Origin: Desulfarculus sp.
Lineage (GTDB): Bacteria > Desulfobacterota > Desulfarculia > Desulfarculales > Desulfarculaceae
DNA: 64,000 nucleotides
Assembly (NCBI GenBank): GCA_016218705.1
Contig: JACRDC010000037.1
Span: 1-64,000, forward strand
Reading direction: 5' to 3'
Below the pieces are notes generated by a model. That model saw only the letters and a list, made by a program, of their open reading frames with translations, ran no database searches and was not told the origin of the DNA. The position numbers and the translations under genes are program-made. The number at the start of each line of letters is the position of its first letter. The first letter of the stretch is position 1. Shown here in pieces: positions 53,093-62,101 of this stretch.

Positions 53093-54144
53093 CAGGGGAT
53101 CTCCTCGCCTCTCTCCAGGGCGTGCACGGCCTGGGCCATTTCCCAGCAGGTCATGAAGCGCAGCCTATAGCGGCCGCCGTCGTCGTAGCGCTCCACCAGC
53201 CCCTCCAGGAAGCGGCGGGCCGGCGCGCCCAAGAGGGCCTGGTGGGCCTTCTCGGGGGCGCCATGGCAGGCCAGCTTGATGAAGCGCACATGCTCGGCCC
53301 CAGCCACCGCCGGGGCGTGGCGCAGCCACAGGGGCAGGCGCTTGAGGTCCGGGGGCAGGGACGGGTTGAGGTCCGAGTTCTCTATGCGCGGCATTAGCCC
53401 CCATTTGCGCCGGTGCCAGTCCAGGGCCAGCACCCCCTGGATCAGGAGCAGGTCGCCCCCGGGAGGGCGGCCCACCGCCGCCGGACGGCCCTGGTCGTGG
53501 CTCTTGGGCCGCAGGGGGTCGTCCGTGGCGTAGTAGACGGAGTTGATGGTGCGGGTCTGGGCCGGGCTGGGGGCCGAGGGCAGGGTGAAGTCGGCGTAGC
53601 AGCCGCTGTTTTTGAGCACCAAGAGCTCGTCGTTGACCCCGCACCAGGTGCCGTCGGGCAGGGAGTTGTCCAAGGCCCAGTTGCCGTGGATGAAGCCGTA
53701 GGTCACCTGGCCGCTCTGGGGATCGCGGCGCAGCAGGCCGTGGCGTTCGTGCAACAGCCGGGCAAAGGCCACGAGCTTTTCGCCTAGCTCCTCTGAGGTC
53801 TCGCCGTGGTGGTGCAGGTGCAACTCCACCTCGCCCAGGCCCTGGCGGCACAAGCCGGCCAGGCGCTCCAGCACCTGGGGGTGGTACTCCTCCAGGGGAT
53901 AGAAGAAGGTGTGCTGGGGCGGACGCCCCCGGCTGTCGGCGATGCCCTGGCACAGCCTGGGCAGGCCCTCTTCCCAGGCGGCCAGGCGGGAGCACGCCGT
54001 GTCCAGATTGGCCCGGTCCCAGAAGGGCTCGAAGTGGTCGGCCACGGCCAGGCAGATGGTCAGCGGCCGCCCCGTGGGCAGGGGCCGGGGCCGCAGGGCC
54101 TGGCGCAGATAGGCCCCCAGCCACAGCTCCAGGTGGCGCCTCAC
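53092..54144 (-). CDS. Polysaccharide deacetylase-like protein
   Basis: A 350-residue protein that resembles the deacetylase-type proteins of exosortase loci: LTICLAVADHFEPFWDRA at the N-terminus with the D of the metal site, HTFFYPLEEYHPQVLERLAGL, and VELHLHHHGETSEEL supplying histidines. The NodB fold is plausible but divergent. No signal peptide is evident. GTG 54144 overlaps the stop of the ligase-like gene (GTGA). Confidence 0.72.
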   Translation of the reverse strand: MRRHLELWLGAYLRQALRPRPLPTGRPLTICLAVADHFEPFWDRANLDTACSRLAAWEEGLPRLCQGIADSRGRPPQHTFFYPLEEYHPQVLERLAGLCRQGLGEVELHLHHHGETSEELGEKLVAFARLLHERHGLLRRDPQSGQVTYGFIHGNWALDNSLPDGTWCGVNDELLVLKNSGCYADFTLPSAPSPAQTRTINSVYYATDDPLRPKSHDQGRPAAVGRPPGGDLLLIQGVLALDWHRRKWGLMPRIENSDLNPSLPPDLKRLPLWLRHAPAVAGAEHVRFIKLACHGAPEKAHQALLGAPARRFLEGLVERYDDGGRYRLRFMTCWEMAQAVHALERGEEIP

Positions 54145-55502
54145 GGCCGGTCCTCCTGACCCAGGCCGATGGTCACCCGGTGCTTGCCCGAGGGCGTGGG
54201 GGGAATGCGCTCCACCACCTGGATGGCGATCTCCACCCCCGGCAGGGCCCCGCCAATCGCCTGCCTTATCCGCCGGCGCTGGGGCTCATCCAGGGGGGCG
54301 CGCAGCACCAGGCGCAGGGTAAGGTGGTCCAGGCGGTCCTGCTGGGCCTGAAAGCTCTCGATGGCCGCGAAGTCCTTGAGCAGGTGAGGGAAGATGGTGC
54401 CCGACAGGCGCCGTCCGTCGGGGCTGGTGAGCTGATCCAGGACGCGCCCCTCCACGCTGGCCAGGCGGGGCAGGGTGCGGCCGCAGGGGCAGGCGCCTTC
54501 GCCCAGGACGGCCAGGTCGCCGTTCTGGTAGCGGATGAAGGGCTGGGCGCTGTTGTGCAGGTCGGTGACCACCACCTGGCCCACCTGGCCTGGCCGGGCT
54601 GGCTGTCCATCGGCCAGTATCTCGACGTAGAGGTTCTCCATGGACAGGTGCAGGCCCTGGTGCCGGGGGCACTCCGCGGCCATGAGCATGAACTCGCGGC
54701 TGCCGTAGGTCTCGAAGACCGGGCAGCCGAAGGCCGCTTCCAGGGTCTGGCGGCCGGGGGCGTGCAGGGCCTCGGCGCCCACGATGAGCGAGCGCAACGA
54801 GGCCGGCGGCCTCCAGTCCCGGGCCTTCGCGTGGCGGGCCAGGATGAGCGCCGCCGAGGTGAAGGCCACCAGGCAGGCAGGCCGAAAGCGGCTTATGACC
54901 TTGAGGGCGCGCTCCATCTGGGCCGGGGTCATGTCGAAGCAGTCAAGGTATATCTGGCCCATGAGGCCCCGGTGCAGGCCGCGCTTGATCCGGGCCAGGC
55001 CGGGCGGGGGGGTGAAGTCGCCGGCCCACAGGTACACCTGCCTGACCCCGGGGCGGCAGCCGGCCCAGGCATAGCCCCGGCGGCTCATGGCCAGGCGCCA
55101 CTGGTTCGAGGCCGGGTCCACCAAGAACCTGAGCGGCCGGCCGGTGGAGCCGCCGGTGGCCTTGGCGAAGGTGCCGGCAGGCTTCGGGTTGGCCTGGAAG
55201 CGCCCAGGATCGGCCATCAGTTGCTCGCGGCCGATCACCGGCAGGGGCGACAGGTCGCGGGCCTGGATGATGTCCTCCACGGTGAGGCCGCTATTGGCGA
55301 ACCAGTCGGCATAGAAGGGCACCCGCTCCCGGGCCAGGTTAAGCAGGGCCTCCATGTCTTGCCACTGTTGCCGCGCCAGTACCTCCAGGGGCCAGTACTG
55401 GCTTTGCTCCAGCCGTATGCTGAGACCAGGGGTGAGCCTTCCCCGCAGGCGCTCGTAGGCGGGCTGCATAAGCCCCCCCCATAGTCCGGCGTAGAGGTTC
55501 AC
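54141..55502 (-). CDS. Phenylacetate-CoA ligase-like (CapK/PaaK family) adenylate-forming enzyme
   Basis: A 453-residue member of the PaaK/CapK group. The AMP-binding loop is KATGGSTGRPLRF; later TYGSREFMLMA and the zinc-like CPCGRTLPRLASVEGR follow, with the C-terminal PTPSGKHRV lysine region. CapK-type enzymes occur in capsule loci and are thought to activate an acyl group for attachment to the polymer. GTG 55502 is the likely start, 14 bases after the O-antigen-ligase-like gene. Confidence 0.87.
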   Translation of the reverse strand: MNLYAGLWGGLMQPAYERLRGRLTPGLSIRLEQSQYWPLEVLARQQWQDMEALLNLARERVPFYADWFANSGLTVEDIIQARDLSPLPVIGREQLMADPGRFQANPKPAGTFAKATGGSTGRPLRFLVDPASNQWRLAMSRRGYAWAGCRPGVRQVYLWAGDFTPPPGLARIKRGLHRGLMGQIYLDCFDMTPAQMERALKVISRFRPACLVAFTSAALILARHAKARDWRPPASLRSLIVGAEALHAPGRQTLEAAFGCPVFETYGSREFMLMAAECPRHQGLHLSMENLYVEILADGQPARPGQVGQVVVTDLHNSAQPFIRYQNGDLAVLGEGACPCGRTLPRLASVEGRVLDQLTSPDGRRLSGTIFPHLLKDFAAIESFQAQQDRLDHLTLRLVLRAPLDEPQRRRIRQAIGGALPGVEIAIQVVERIPPTPSGKHRVTIGLGQEDRP

Positions 55503-55515
55503 CGCCGCGCCCTCC

Positions 55516-56772
55516 CTAGAAGTTCCACAGGATCATAACCAGGAAGTGCATGAAAATGATGCCAGCCACCGTGAGCACGAAGCTGACGGTGTACTCCCTG
55601 AGTCCCCAGGGATGGTCCAGAAGTATCTTGTCCTGGGCAAGGATGTTCTGCACGGCCACCACCAGGGCCATGAGCACGAAGCTCAAGGACTTGTAGGTCT
55701 GGCTAAGGAAGAAGGCCGAAACCTGCCAGGCGAACAAGGCCCCCACCAGGCTGTCCACCACGTTGTCCAGGAAGGGCGGCCCCCGCCACTGATCGCGCAG
55801 ATAGCGCAGGTCGCGGAAGGTGCAGAAGAACAGGGCCACCCACAGGGTGGCGCCAACGATGCCGGCCTCGGTGAAGATGAGCACGAAGGAGTTGTGGGCG
55901 GTGTGGGAATAGTCGGCGTTGAACATCTCGTAGCCGATGCCGAACAGCGGTTTCTGCTTGAACTGCTCCAGGCCGTGGCCCCAGTGCTCCAGGCGCGAGC
56001 GGGCCGACTCCTCCTCGGGGGTTATTTCGCCCATGCGGGGCAGGGCCATGATGACCGACAGGATCAGGAGCAGGCCGAAGATGCTGGTGACCTTGCCCAC
56101 CCGTTTGCGCAGGTAGAACCAGCCCACCGCCGCCAGGCCCAGCATGCCGCCGCGCGAGCGGGTGTAGACCACGCCAGCCACCATGGGCACCAGGAACAGA
56201 AAGCCCGTGATCCAGGTGGGCGACAGGAAGCGGCGGTGAAAGGCCGGCAGCACGAAGGCCATCATGGGCACGATGTGGATGGCCAGGTCGTTGGGGTCGG
56301 CGAAGATGCCGATGCCCCGGGCCTGCAATATCTCCTGGTCGCGCAACAGGGCCTCGCCGCCCACCAGGCCCACGCCGGTGTGGTACTGCACGATGGCCTG
56401 CGTGCCCAGAAAGGTGGAGCAGAAGATCAGTATCCAGATGAAGACCTTGATGCGGTGCCAGGAATCCACGGTGATGACCACCAGGAAGTAGAGGATGGCC
56501 ACCTTGGCGAACTCGTTGAAGGCGTAGATGGCCCCCCCCAGCCACAGGTTGGCCATCTGGCTGAGCGGCAGGGACAGCCAGAACAGGCACATGAGCAGGT
56601 TGGTCGGCGAGCGCTTGAATATCTCGGCCCGAAAGGAGCCCTGCAGGAAGACCACGGCCATGCTGGTGTAGGCCGTGTAGGCCACCAGGGGCCAGCCCTT
56701 GATCTCCTCGATGAATTCCTGCGGCCGCAGGAATATCAGGATGACGTACAGACAGGTGAGGAAAAAGCCCAA
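55516..56772 (-). CDS. O-antigen ligase-like protein, exosortase-associated
   Basis: A 418-residue membrane protein with about ten helices. MGFFLTCLYVILIFLRPQEF and the late SHTAHNSFVLIFTEAGIVG (His/Glu loop of the Wzy/WaaL_C domain) identify the O-antigen ligase family; many exosortase loci carry such a putative O-glycosylation ligase. It may join polysaccharide to acceptor or polymerise it. The TTG start at 56772 has a weak ribosome binding site. Confidence 0.87.
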   Translation of the reverse strand: MGFFLTCLYVILIFLRPQEFIEEIKGWPLVAYTAYTSMAVVFLQGSFRAEIFKRSPTNLLMCLFWLSLPLSQMANLWLGGAIYAFNEFAKVAILYFLVVITVDSWHRIKVFIWILIFCSTFLGTQAIVQYHTGVGLVGGEALLRDQEILQARGIGIFADPNDLAIHIVPMMAFVLPAFHRRFLSPTWITGFLFLVPMVAGVVYTRSRGGMLGLAAVGWFYLRKRVGKVTSIFGLLLILSVIMALPRMGEITPEEESARSRLEHWGHGLEQFKQKPLFGIGYEMFNADYSHTAHNSFVLIFTEAGIVGATLWVALFFCTFRDLRYLRDQWRGPPFLDNVVDSLVGALFAWQVSAFFLSQTYKSLSFVLMALVVAVQNILAQDKILLDHPWGLREYTVSFVLTVAGIIFMHFLVMILWNF

Positions 56773-56794
56773 GTTGACCGGCTCCGCCCGGCGC

Positions 56795-57463
56795 TCAACG
56801 GCGCTGGGAGATGGGGGTGGGCGGCAGGAGCCTGTCCAGGGCCGGGATCAGGGCCGCGGCCAGGTTGACCTGGCCTTCCAGCACCTGGGGGTCGCCCGGC
56901 CGCTGCACGGCCGTAAGGCGCACCAAGGCCCCGTCGGTGCGGTGCTGGAGCAGACCGTCCAGGACCAGGTAGAGGCGGTCGCGGTACTCGTTGGGCTCCA
57001 CCCGTCCCCGTCCCTGGTACCAGTAGAGCACGCTGAGCCGGTCCAGGTTCTGGCCCAGCACCAGGCGGTTGACGCGCACCTCTCCCTGGGAGCCGGGCAC
57101 CACTATCTCCTCGCGGCTCAGTATCTGCCAGCCGCCGCCGGGCAGGCAGTGGCGTGGCGAATGAATCATGGCCCCTTCCAACTGCACCCCGAAGTAGGCC
57201 ACGAAGAGCGCGCAGGCCCGGCCCTGGCTGTCGAGGTAGTTGCGCAGCAGGTAGTCCTGGGGCTTGAGCAGGTCCAGGGTGGGGGCGTCCAAGGGCTGGT
57301 CGGCGCCAGCGGCCCGCCACTTGCCCAGGGCCAGGTCCAGGTGCGCCAGGGGCTTTTGCAGTTGCAGGGGCGTCACCACCTGGCCGGCCTGGATCAATCC
57401 CAGCACCGCCAGCAAGAGCCCCGCCGCCAGGGCCAGGTAGAGCAGGCGCCGCCTATTTTCCAT
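56795..57463 (-). CDS. epsI: EpsI family exosortase-associated protein
   Basis: A 222-residue protein with one N-terminal helix (RLLYLALAAGLLLAVLGLI) and a periplasmic EpsI (DUF3485) domain with the hallmark SPRHCLPGGGWQI. In several exosortases this domain is fused to the C-terminus; here it is separate and overlaps the exosortase gene by 11 bases. Function unknown, but always tied to exosortase/EPS loci. Confidence 0.9.
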   Translation of the reverse strand: MENRRRLLYLALAAGLLLAVLGLIQAGQVVTPLQLQKPLAHLDLALGKWRAAGADQPLDAPTLDLLKPQDYLLRNYLDSQGRACALFVAYFGVQLEGAMIHSPRHCLPGGGWQILSREEIVVPGSQGEVRVNRLVLGQNLDRLSVLYWYQGRGRVEPNEYRDRLYLVLDGLLQHRTDGALVRLTAVQRPGDPQVLEGQVNLAAALIPALDRLLPPTPISQRR

Positions 57464-58340
57464 GGCCAGCCCCTCCTCCGGGCTCGGGCCCGCGCAAGAG
57501 GCTGGTGATGCCCAGGAGAATCACAAAGCCGGCCATGAAGACCAGCCAGCCCACGAAGTCGTGGGTGGCCCCCTTTATCACCGCCTCGCCCAGGCGCTCG
57601 GCCAGCACCCCGGTGATCAGCACGCGCAGGGCGTTGGCCAGCATGGCCACCGGCGGAACCAGGGCCACCAGGAGCACCTGGCGCCAGCGGCTGGACAGCA
57701 TCAGATGGGCCAGGATCACCCCCACGGCCAACAGGGAGATGAGGCTGCGGATGCCCGAGCAGGCGTCCACCACGTCCATGACCACCGAGGGCAGATGGAT
57801 GACGTTGCCTTCCACCAGCACCGGGTAGCCCAAGAGGCGCAGGCCCCAGCCGGCCAGGGACGCGGCCAAGAGGCGCAGCGGGAAGGCCACCGAGTCGTAG
57901 ACCACGTAGGGCAGGGGTACCATCAGGGCCAGGTAGGCCACCGGGAACAGCAGGCGCCTGGCCCAGGCCCAGCCCCCGTAGGTCAGCAGCAAACCCCACA
58001 GCACGGGCAACAGGCTGATGCGGCGCAAAAAGAACTCCTGGGCCAACTGCCCCACCAAGAGCACCGTCAGGCCGGCGGCCAGCACCAGCAAACCCCAGGC
58101 GCAGGGTCTTTGGGGCAAGGCCAGGAGGCTTTTGCGCCCCCGCCAGACCAGCCAGGCGCTGACCACGGGCACCATGAAGCCGTGGGAGTAGTTGGGGTCG
58201 GTCCACCAGTTCTTGGCCATGGAGAACAGGTGGGGGACATATATCCACAAGAGCAGGCCCCCCACCAGGCAGCAGGCCGCCAGCAGGGCCGGGCCGGGGC
58301 GCGCGGGGTGGCCGCTTTGGTCTTGGGCGGTCGCGCTCAC
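57453..58340 (-). CDS. Exosortase (archaeosortase/exosortase family transpeptidase)
   Basis: A 295-residue membrane enzyme with about eight helices. The catalytic triad is visible: Cys194 in VDACSGIRSL, Arg239 in NALRVLITG and His260 in THDFVGW. Exosortases cleave PEP-CTERM tails of exported proteins and anchor them to the envelope. GTG 58340 overlaps the stop of the sugar transferase gene (GTGA). No PEP-CTERM substrate gene was seen here, so substrates must be elsewhere in the genome. Confidence 0.93.
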   Translation of the reverse strand: MSATAQDQSGHPARPGPALLAACCLVGGLLLWIYVPHLFSMAKNWWTDPNYSHGFMVPVVSAWLVWRGRKSLLALPQRPCAWGLLVLAAGLTVLLVGQLAQEFFLRRISLLPVLWGLLLTYGGWAWARRLLFPVAYLALMVPLPYVVYDSVAFPLRLLAASLAGWGLRLLGYPVLVEGNVIHLPSVVMDVVDACSGIRSLISLLAVGVILAHLMLSSRWRQVLLVALVPPVAMLANALRVLITGVLAERLGEAVIKGATHDFVGWLVFMAGFVILLGITSLLRGPEPGGGAGHGK

Positions 58341-59794
58341 AGGCCACCTCCGCCGAAAAGCATGATCCTGGCGGTCTGCACCAGGATCATCACGTCCATG
58401 CTGAAGCTGGAGTGCTTGATGTAGTAGAGGTCGTAGTTGAGCTTCTCCAGGGCCGCGGCCTCGGAGGAGCCGTAGGGATAGCAGACCTGGGCCCAGCCGG
58501 TGATGCCCGGCTTGACGTTGTGGCGCTCGCTGTAATAGGGCAGGCGGGCGGTGAGCCTCTCCACGAACAGGGGGCGCTCGGGGCGCGGCCCCACGAAGCT
58601 CATGTCTCCCCTGAGCACGTTCCACATCTGGGGTATCTCGTCCAGGCGAGACTTGCGCAAGAAACGCCCCACGCGGGTGACGCGGGCGTCGCCGGCCGTG
58701 GCCCACACCGGGCCGGTCTCCTTCTCGGCGTCCTCGACCATGGTGCGGAACTTGAGTATCTCGAAGACCCGGCCGTACTGGCCCACCCGCTCCTGGCGGT
58801 AGATGATCTTGCCCCGGCTGTCCAGGCGCACGGCCAGGGCGGTGAGCGCGGTGAGCGGCAGGGCCAACAAGAGCCCCAGGGCGCTCAGGAAGATGTCCAC
58901 GCCCCGCTTGCTCAGTCTTCTGAGCTCGCTGGTCTTGAAGCCCGGCGAGAAGATGAGCCAACTGGGCCGGATGTGGTCGGCCAGGATGCGGCCGGAGATG
59001 GTTTCCAGAAAGTCCTCGCCGCCCAGGATGGGCACCCCCAGCATGCGGCAGCGCAGCAGCTCCTCCAGGGGCATGCGGGTGCGTTTCTCGCCCATGGCCA
59101 CCACCACCAGGTTGGCCTGGTGGTGGCGTATCAGGCCCACCAGCTCGCTGGGGTCCCGGCGCAGGTCGGCCTTGAGCAGGTTGGCCCAGACCTCCAGCAG
59201 GTCCATCGGTGGCGCGCCCGGGGGCGCCCCCTCGGCCTCCCGGCAGGCCAGGGCCTCCTGTCCGCCTGACGAGGGGTCCACGATGCAGACTATGTTGTAG
59301 ATGTTGTCGGAGCGGCTGACCACTTCCTCCAAGATGGAGTCGGCCAGGTTGCCCGCGCCCAACAGGAGCACCTTGGTGGCCAGCAGGCGCTGCCGCAAGG
59401 CCCAGCCATAAAGCCCCCGCCAGACCATGGTGAGCAGGGTGATGATGAAAAAGCCCAGCACCAGCACGCCGCGGCCCAGGAACAGGCGGGGGAAGATGTA
59501 GTAGACCACGGCCATGGCCAGGGTGCCCACGGCCATGGCCTGGATCAGCCTGGTCACGGTCCACATGAAGGGGCGGGCGATCCGGAAGTTGTGCAGATCG
59601 AAGTAGTAGAAGGTGAGCTGCAACACCATGGGCACCACCACGATGCGGTGCCAGGAGTAGCGCCAGGTGAATATCTCGGTGAAGCTGCCGGTGCGGAAAT
59701 ACACGGCCAGCAGGGTGCCCAGGCCCATGAGCAGCGACTCGCCCAGCAGGAAGGCGATCAGGTAGGGCGAGGGGCGGCTGGAGGGCACCTGCAT
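58337..59794 (-). CDS. Polyprenyl-phosphate sugar-1-phosphate transferase (EpsB/WcaJ-like)
   Basis: A 485-residue enzyme that starts repeat unit synthesis by loading a sugar-1-phosphate on undecaprenyl phosphate. Four N-terminal helices are followed by a CoA-binding-like domain (VLLLGAGNLADSILEEV) and the transferase domain: KRGVDIFLSALGLLLALPL, YRQERVGQYGRVFEILKFRTM, TRVGRFLRKSRLDEIPQMWNVL and MSFVGPRPERP. This matches the type found in exosortase loci. ATG 59794 is preferred over ATG 59827 because GGAGGC lies upstream of it. Confidence 0.92.
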   Translation of the reverse strand: MQVPSSRPSPYLIAFLLGESLLMGLGTLLAVYFRTGSFTEIFTWRYSWHRIVVVPMVLQLTFYYFDLHNFRIARPFMWTVTRLIQAMAVGTLAMAVVYYIFPRLFLGRGVLVLGFFIITLLTMVWRGLYGWALRQRLLATKVLLLGAGNLADSILEEVVSRSDNIYNIVCIVDPSSGGQEALACREAEGAPPGAPPMDLLEVWANLLKADLRRDPSELVGLIRHHQANLVVVAMGEKRTRMPLEELLRCRMLGVPILGGEDFLETISGRILADHIRPSWLIFSPGFKTSELRRLSKRGVDIFLSALGLLLALPLTALTALAVRLDSRGKIIYRQERVGQYGRVFEILKFRTMVEDAEKETGPVWATAGDARVTRVGRFLRKSRLDEIPQMWNVLRGDMSFVGPRPERPLFVERLTARLPYYSERHNVKPGITGWAQVCYPYGSSEAAALEKLNYDLYYIKHSSFSMDVMILVQTARIMLFGGGGL

Positions 59795-59801
59795 CTTGGG
59801 C

Positions 59802-60647
59802 TCATGCCTCCATTTCGGTGGACCCACCCACGGCCGTGGCGTCGGAGACGGCGCCCAACATGTCGTTCATGACCACGCCCACGATCTTTTCCTCGGGCAG
59901 GGCGCGCAGGCCGCGCAAGGCCAGCTCGCGGTCGGTCTCGCCGCAAAGCACCACGTAGACGATGCCCTCCACCATGCGCGCCAGCACCGCCGGGTCGTCG
60001 AAGGCCTGCACCGGGGGCGTGTCCAGGATGATGTAGCGGTCCTTGTAGCGGGCGCGCAGCTCGGTGAGCAGGCCGGCCATCTTGTCGGTGGCCAGTATCT
60101 CGGCCGAGCGCTGGCTGGGGCTGCCGGCGGGAATGACGGTGAGCTTGTCCACCGGGGTGCGGTGGATGATGTCCGGCACCGGCAGGTCCTGCTCCAGGAA
60201 GTCGGTGAGTCCCGGTTGGCGGGGCACCTGCAAGAGGTTGTGCATCACCGGGTCGGTGAGGTGGCAGTCCAGCACCATCACGAACTGTTGCATGCCGCGC
60301 GCGAAGCTGACGGCCAGGTTGGCGGTGAGCAGGCTGCGCCCCTCGCGGGGGGCGGCGCTGGCGATCATGATGGTGCGCGGCGGCTCGCCGTGAAAGGGGA
60401 AAAGCAACTGGGAGCGCAGGATGTCAATGCGCTTGGCCTCGGGGCTGCCCGGGGCGTAGAGGCTCACCAGGCGCTCCTGGTCCTGCTCGTCGTAGTAGTC
60501 GTCTCCTAGGGGCTCGTAGCGAACCTCCGGGCCTGAGCGGCGGGGCGGCGGGGCCTGGGGGGTGGCGGGGGGCTGGCGCGCCTCGGTGGCCGCCCCGCCG
60601 GGGGCGCCGGGGGCCGAGCGCTTCATAAGGTCAGTCATTTTGCCCAT
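59802..60647 (-). CDS. BY-kinase-like protein with degenerate Walker A
   Basis: A 281-residue relative of the cytosolic part of bacterial tyrosine kinases (CpsD/EpsD; exosortase-associated kinase). IASAAPREGRSLLTANLA (about 95-112) replaces the normal PGEGKS with an Arg for the key Lys; the A' motif is VMVLDCHL (123-130) and Walker B YIILDTPP (205-212). No tyrosine cluster is found at the C-terminus, though YYDEQ occurs near residue 51. It may be a pseudo-kinase that still controls chain length through the neighbouring Wzz-type protein. ATG 60647 follows GGAGG. Confidence 0.8.
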   Translation of the reverse strand: MGKMTDLMKRSAPGAPGGAATEARQPPATPQAPPPRRSGPEVRYEPLGDDYYDEQDQERLVSLYAPGSPEAKRIDILRSQLLFPFHGEPPRTIMIASAAPREGRSLLTANLAVSFARGMQQFVMVLDCHLTDPVMHNLLQVPRQPGLTDFLEQDLPVPDIIHRTPVDKLTVIPAGSPSQRSAEILATDKMAGLLTELRARYKDRYIILDTPPVQAFDDPAVLARMVEGIVYVVLCGETDRELALRGLRALPEEKIVGVVMNDMLGAVSDATAVGGSTEMEA

Positions 60648-62097
60648 GGCGGCCCTCCTTTGGCGTGATGGCGGTATTGGCCGCCTTGAGGGCCGGCCCC
60701 CAGTCCATGGGACCCTCCTTGGCCTTGGGGGCGGCCTTGGCCGCCTCGGGCAGGGCGTCGGGTATCTCGATGCTGGGGCCGGCCAGGCGGTGGCGCACCT
60801 TGGGCCAGAGCTTCTTGGCCGCCACATAGCCGCCGAAAAGCAGACCCAGGAGCACCGCCAACACCAGAATGCGCTTGAACAGGCTGCCCGGGGCATCCCG
60901 GGAGAGGCTGGCAGCGAAGCGCGACAGGAGGCCGCGCCGGGGGGGCACGGAGCGTACGGAGGTCAGGTCGTACTCGTCGGGGGGCTCCTGGCGGGGCTCG
61001 GGCCGGGCCGGGCGCCTGGGCTCGTCCTGGGGCCGGCGGGGCGGCCGGGTCTCGCGCGGCGGTTGGGGCCGGGATGCCGGTTCCGGGTGGGCGGCCTGGG
61101 CAGGCTCGCCCGCCAACTCGGCGGCCAGGGCGGCGGTGCGGCTGGCGCCGCTGGCGGCTGGCGCGGCGGAGGTGGCCGGCGGCCTGGCCGGCATGGCGGG
61201 AGCGGCCGGAGCCGGCTGGGGGGGCCAGGCCGGCTCCTCCAGCGGGGGGGGGCAGGCCGGGGAATCCGGCGAGGCGCCAGCGGCGGGCGGCCAGTCCAGG
61301 GAAGGGTCCTCGGCGGCGGCCCGCAGCACGATATCGGCGCCCAGTTGGTGCTGGCCTTCGTGAAGGCCCTGCAGCATGGCGTCGTCGCAGACCGAGTTTA
61401 TCAGGCGCGGCACCCCCCGGCTGACTTGGTGGATGACCGCCAGGGCCTCGGCGTCGAAGACTTCGCGCTGGGCCCCGGCCAGCTTGAGGCGCTGGCGCAC
61501 GTACAGGGCCGTGGCCTCGGCGTTCAAGGGCTTGAGGGCGTAGGAGCGGTGCAGGCGTTGCAGCAGGGCTCGGGCGGCCGAGCGCTTGAGCACGCGCACG
61601 ATCTCCGGCTGGCCCACCAAAAAGATGTTCAGCACCTTGGGCGAGGAGTTGTCCAGGTTGCCCAGCAGGCGCAGCTCCTCCAGCATCTCGGCCGATAGGT
61701 CCTGGGCCTCGTCCACCACCACCAATATCAGCTTGCCCTCGCGCCGGCAGCGGTTAAGCATCTGGGCCAGGGCCGCCAGGAAGGGTCCCTTGCTGGCAAA
61801 GGGGCCGTCCAGGCCCAGTTCCAGGGCCAATTGGTTGAAAAAGTCCAGGGGCACCAGCTTGGGGTTGGTCACCACCGCCGAGAGCACCCGGTCGCCCATC
61901 TCGCGCAACAGGGCGATGATGAGGGTGGTCTTGCCCACGCCCGGCTCGCCGACCACCAGGGCCCAGCCTTCCTGTTGGTCAATGGCGTAAACCAGGGTGG
62001 CCAGGGCCTCCTGGTGCTCCTCCATGAGCACCAGGAAACGGGGGCTGGGCTCGGCGGCGAAGGGTTTTTCCTTCAGCCCGTAGAAGTCGGTGTACAT
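60631..62097 (-). CDS. ExeA-like AAA ATPase of the exosortase locus
   Basis: A 488-residue protein: AAA ATPase domain with Walker A GEPGVGKTT (50-58) and Walker B LILVVVDEAQD, arginine-containing LLQRLHRSY, then a long Pro/Ala-rich linker (about 280-400), a membrane helix (about 416-434, ILVLAVLLGLLFGGYVA) and a periplasmic tail. This layout is that of the exosortase-associated ATPase related to ExeA/GspA. It overlaps the BY-kinase-like gene by 17 bases. Presumed to energise assembly of the export machinery. Confidence 0.9.
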   Translation of the reverse strand: MYTDFYGLKEKPFAAEPSPRFLVLMEEHQEALATLVYAIDQQEGWALVVGEPGVGKTTLIIALLREMGDRVLSAVVTNPKLVPLDFFNQLALELGLDGPFASKGPFLAALAQMLNRCRREGKLILVVVDEAQDLSAEMLEELRLLGNLDNSSPKVLNIFLVGQPEIVRVLKRSAARALLQRLHRSYALKPLNAEATALYVRQRLKLAGAQREVFDAEALAVIHQVSRGVPRLINSVCDDAMLQGLHEGQHQLGADIVLRAAAEDPSLDWPPAAGASPDSPACPPPLEEPAWPPQPAPAAPAMPARPPATSAAPAASGASRTAALAAELAGEPAQAAHPEPASRPQPPRETRPPRRPQDEPRRPARPEPRQEPPDEYDLTSVRSVPPRRGLLSRFAASLSRDAPGSLFKRILVLAVLLGLLFGGYVAAKKLWPKVRHRLAGPSIEIPDALPEAAKAAPKAKEGPMDWGPALKAANTAITPKEGRHGQND

Positions 62098-62101
62098 CGG
62101 C

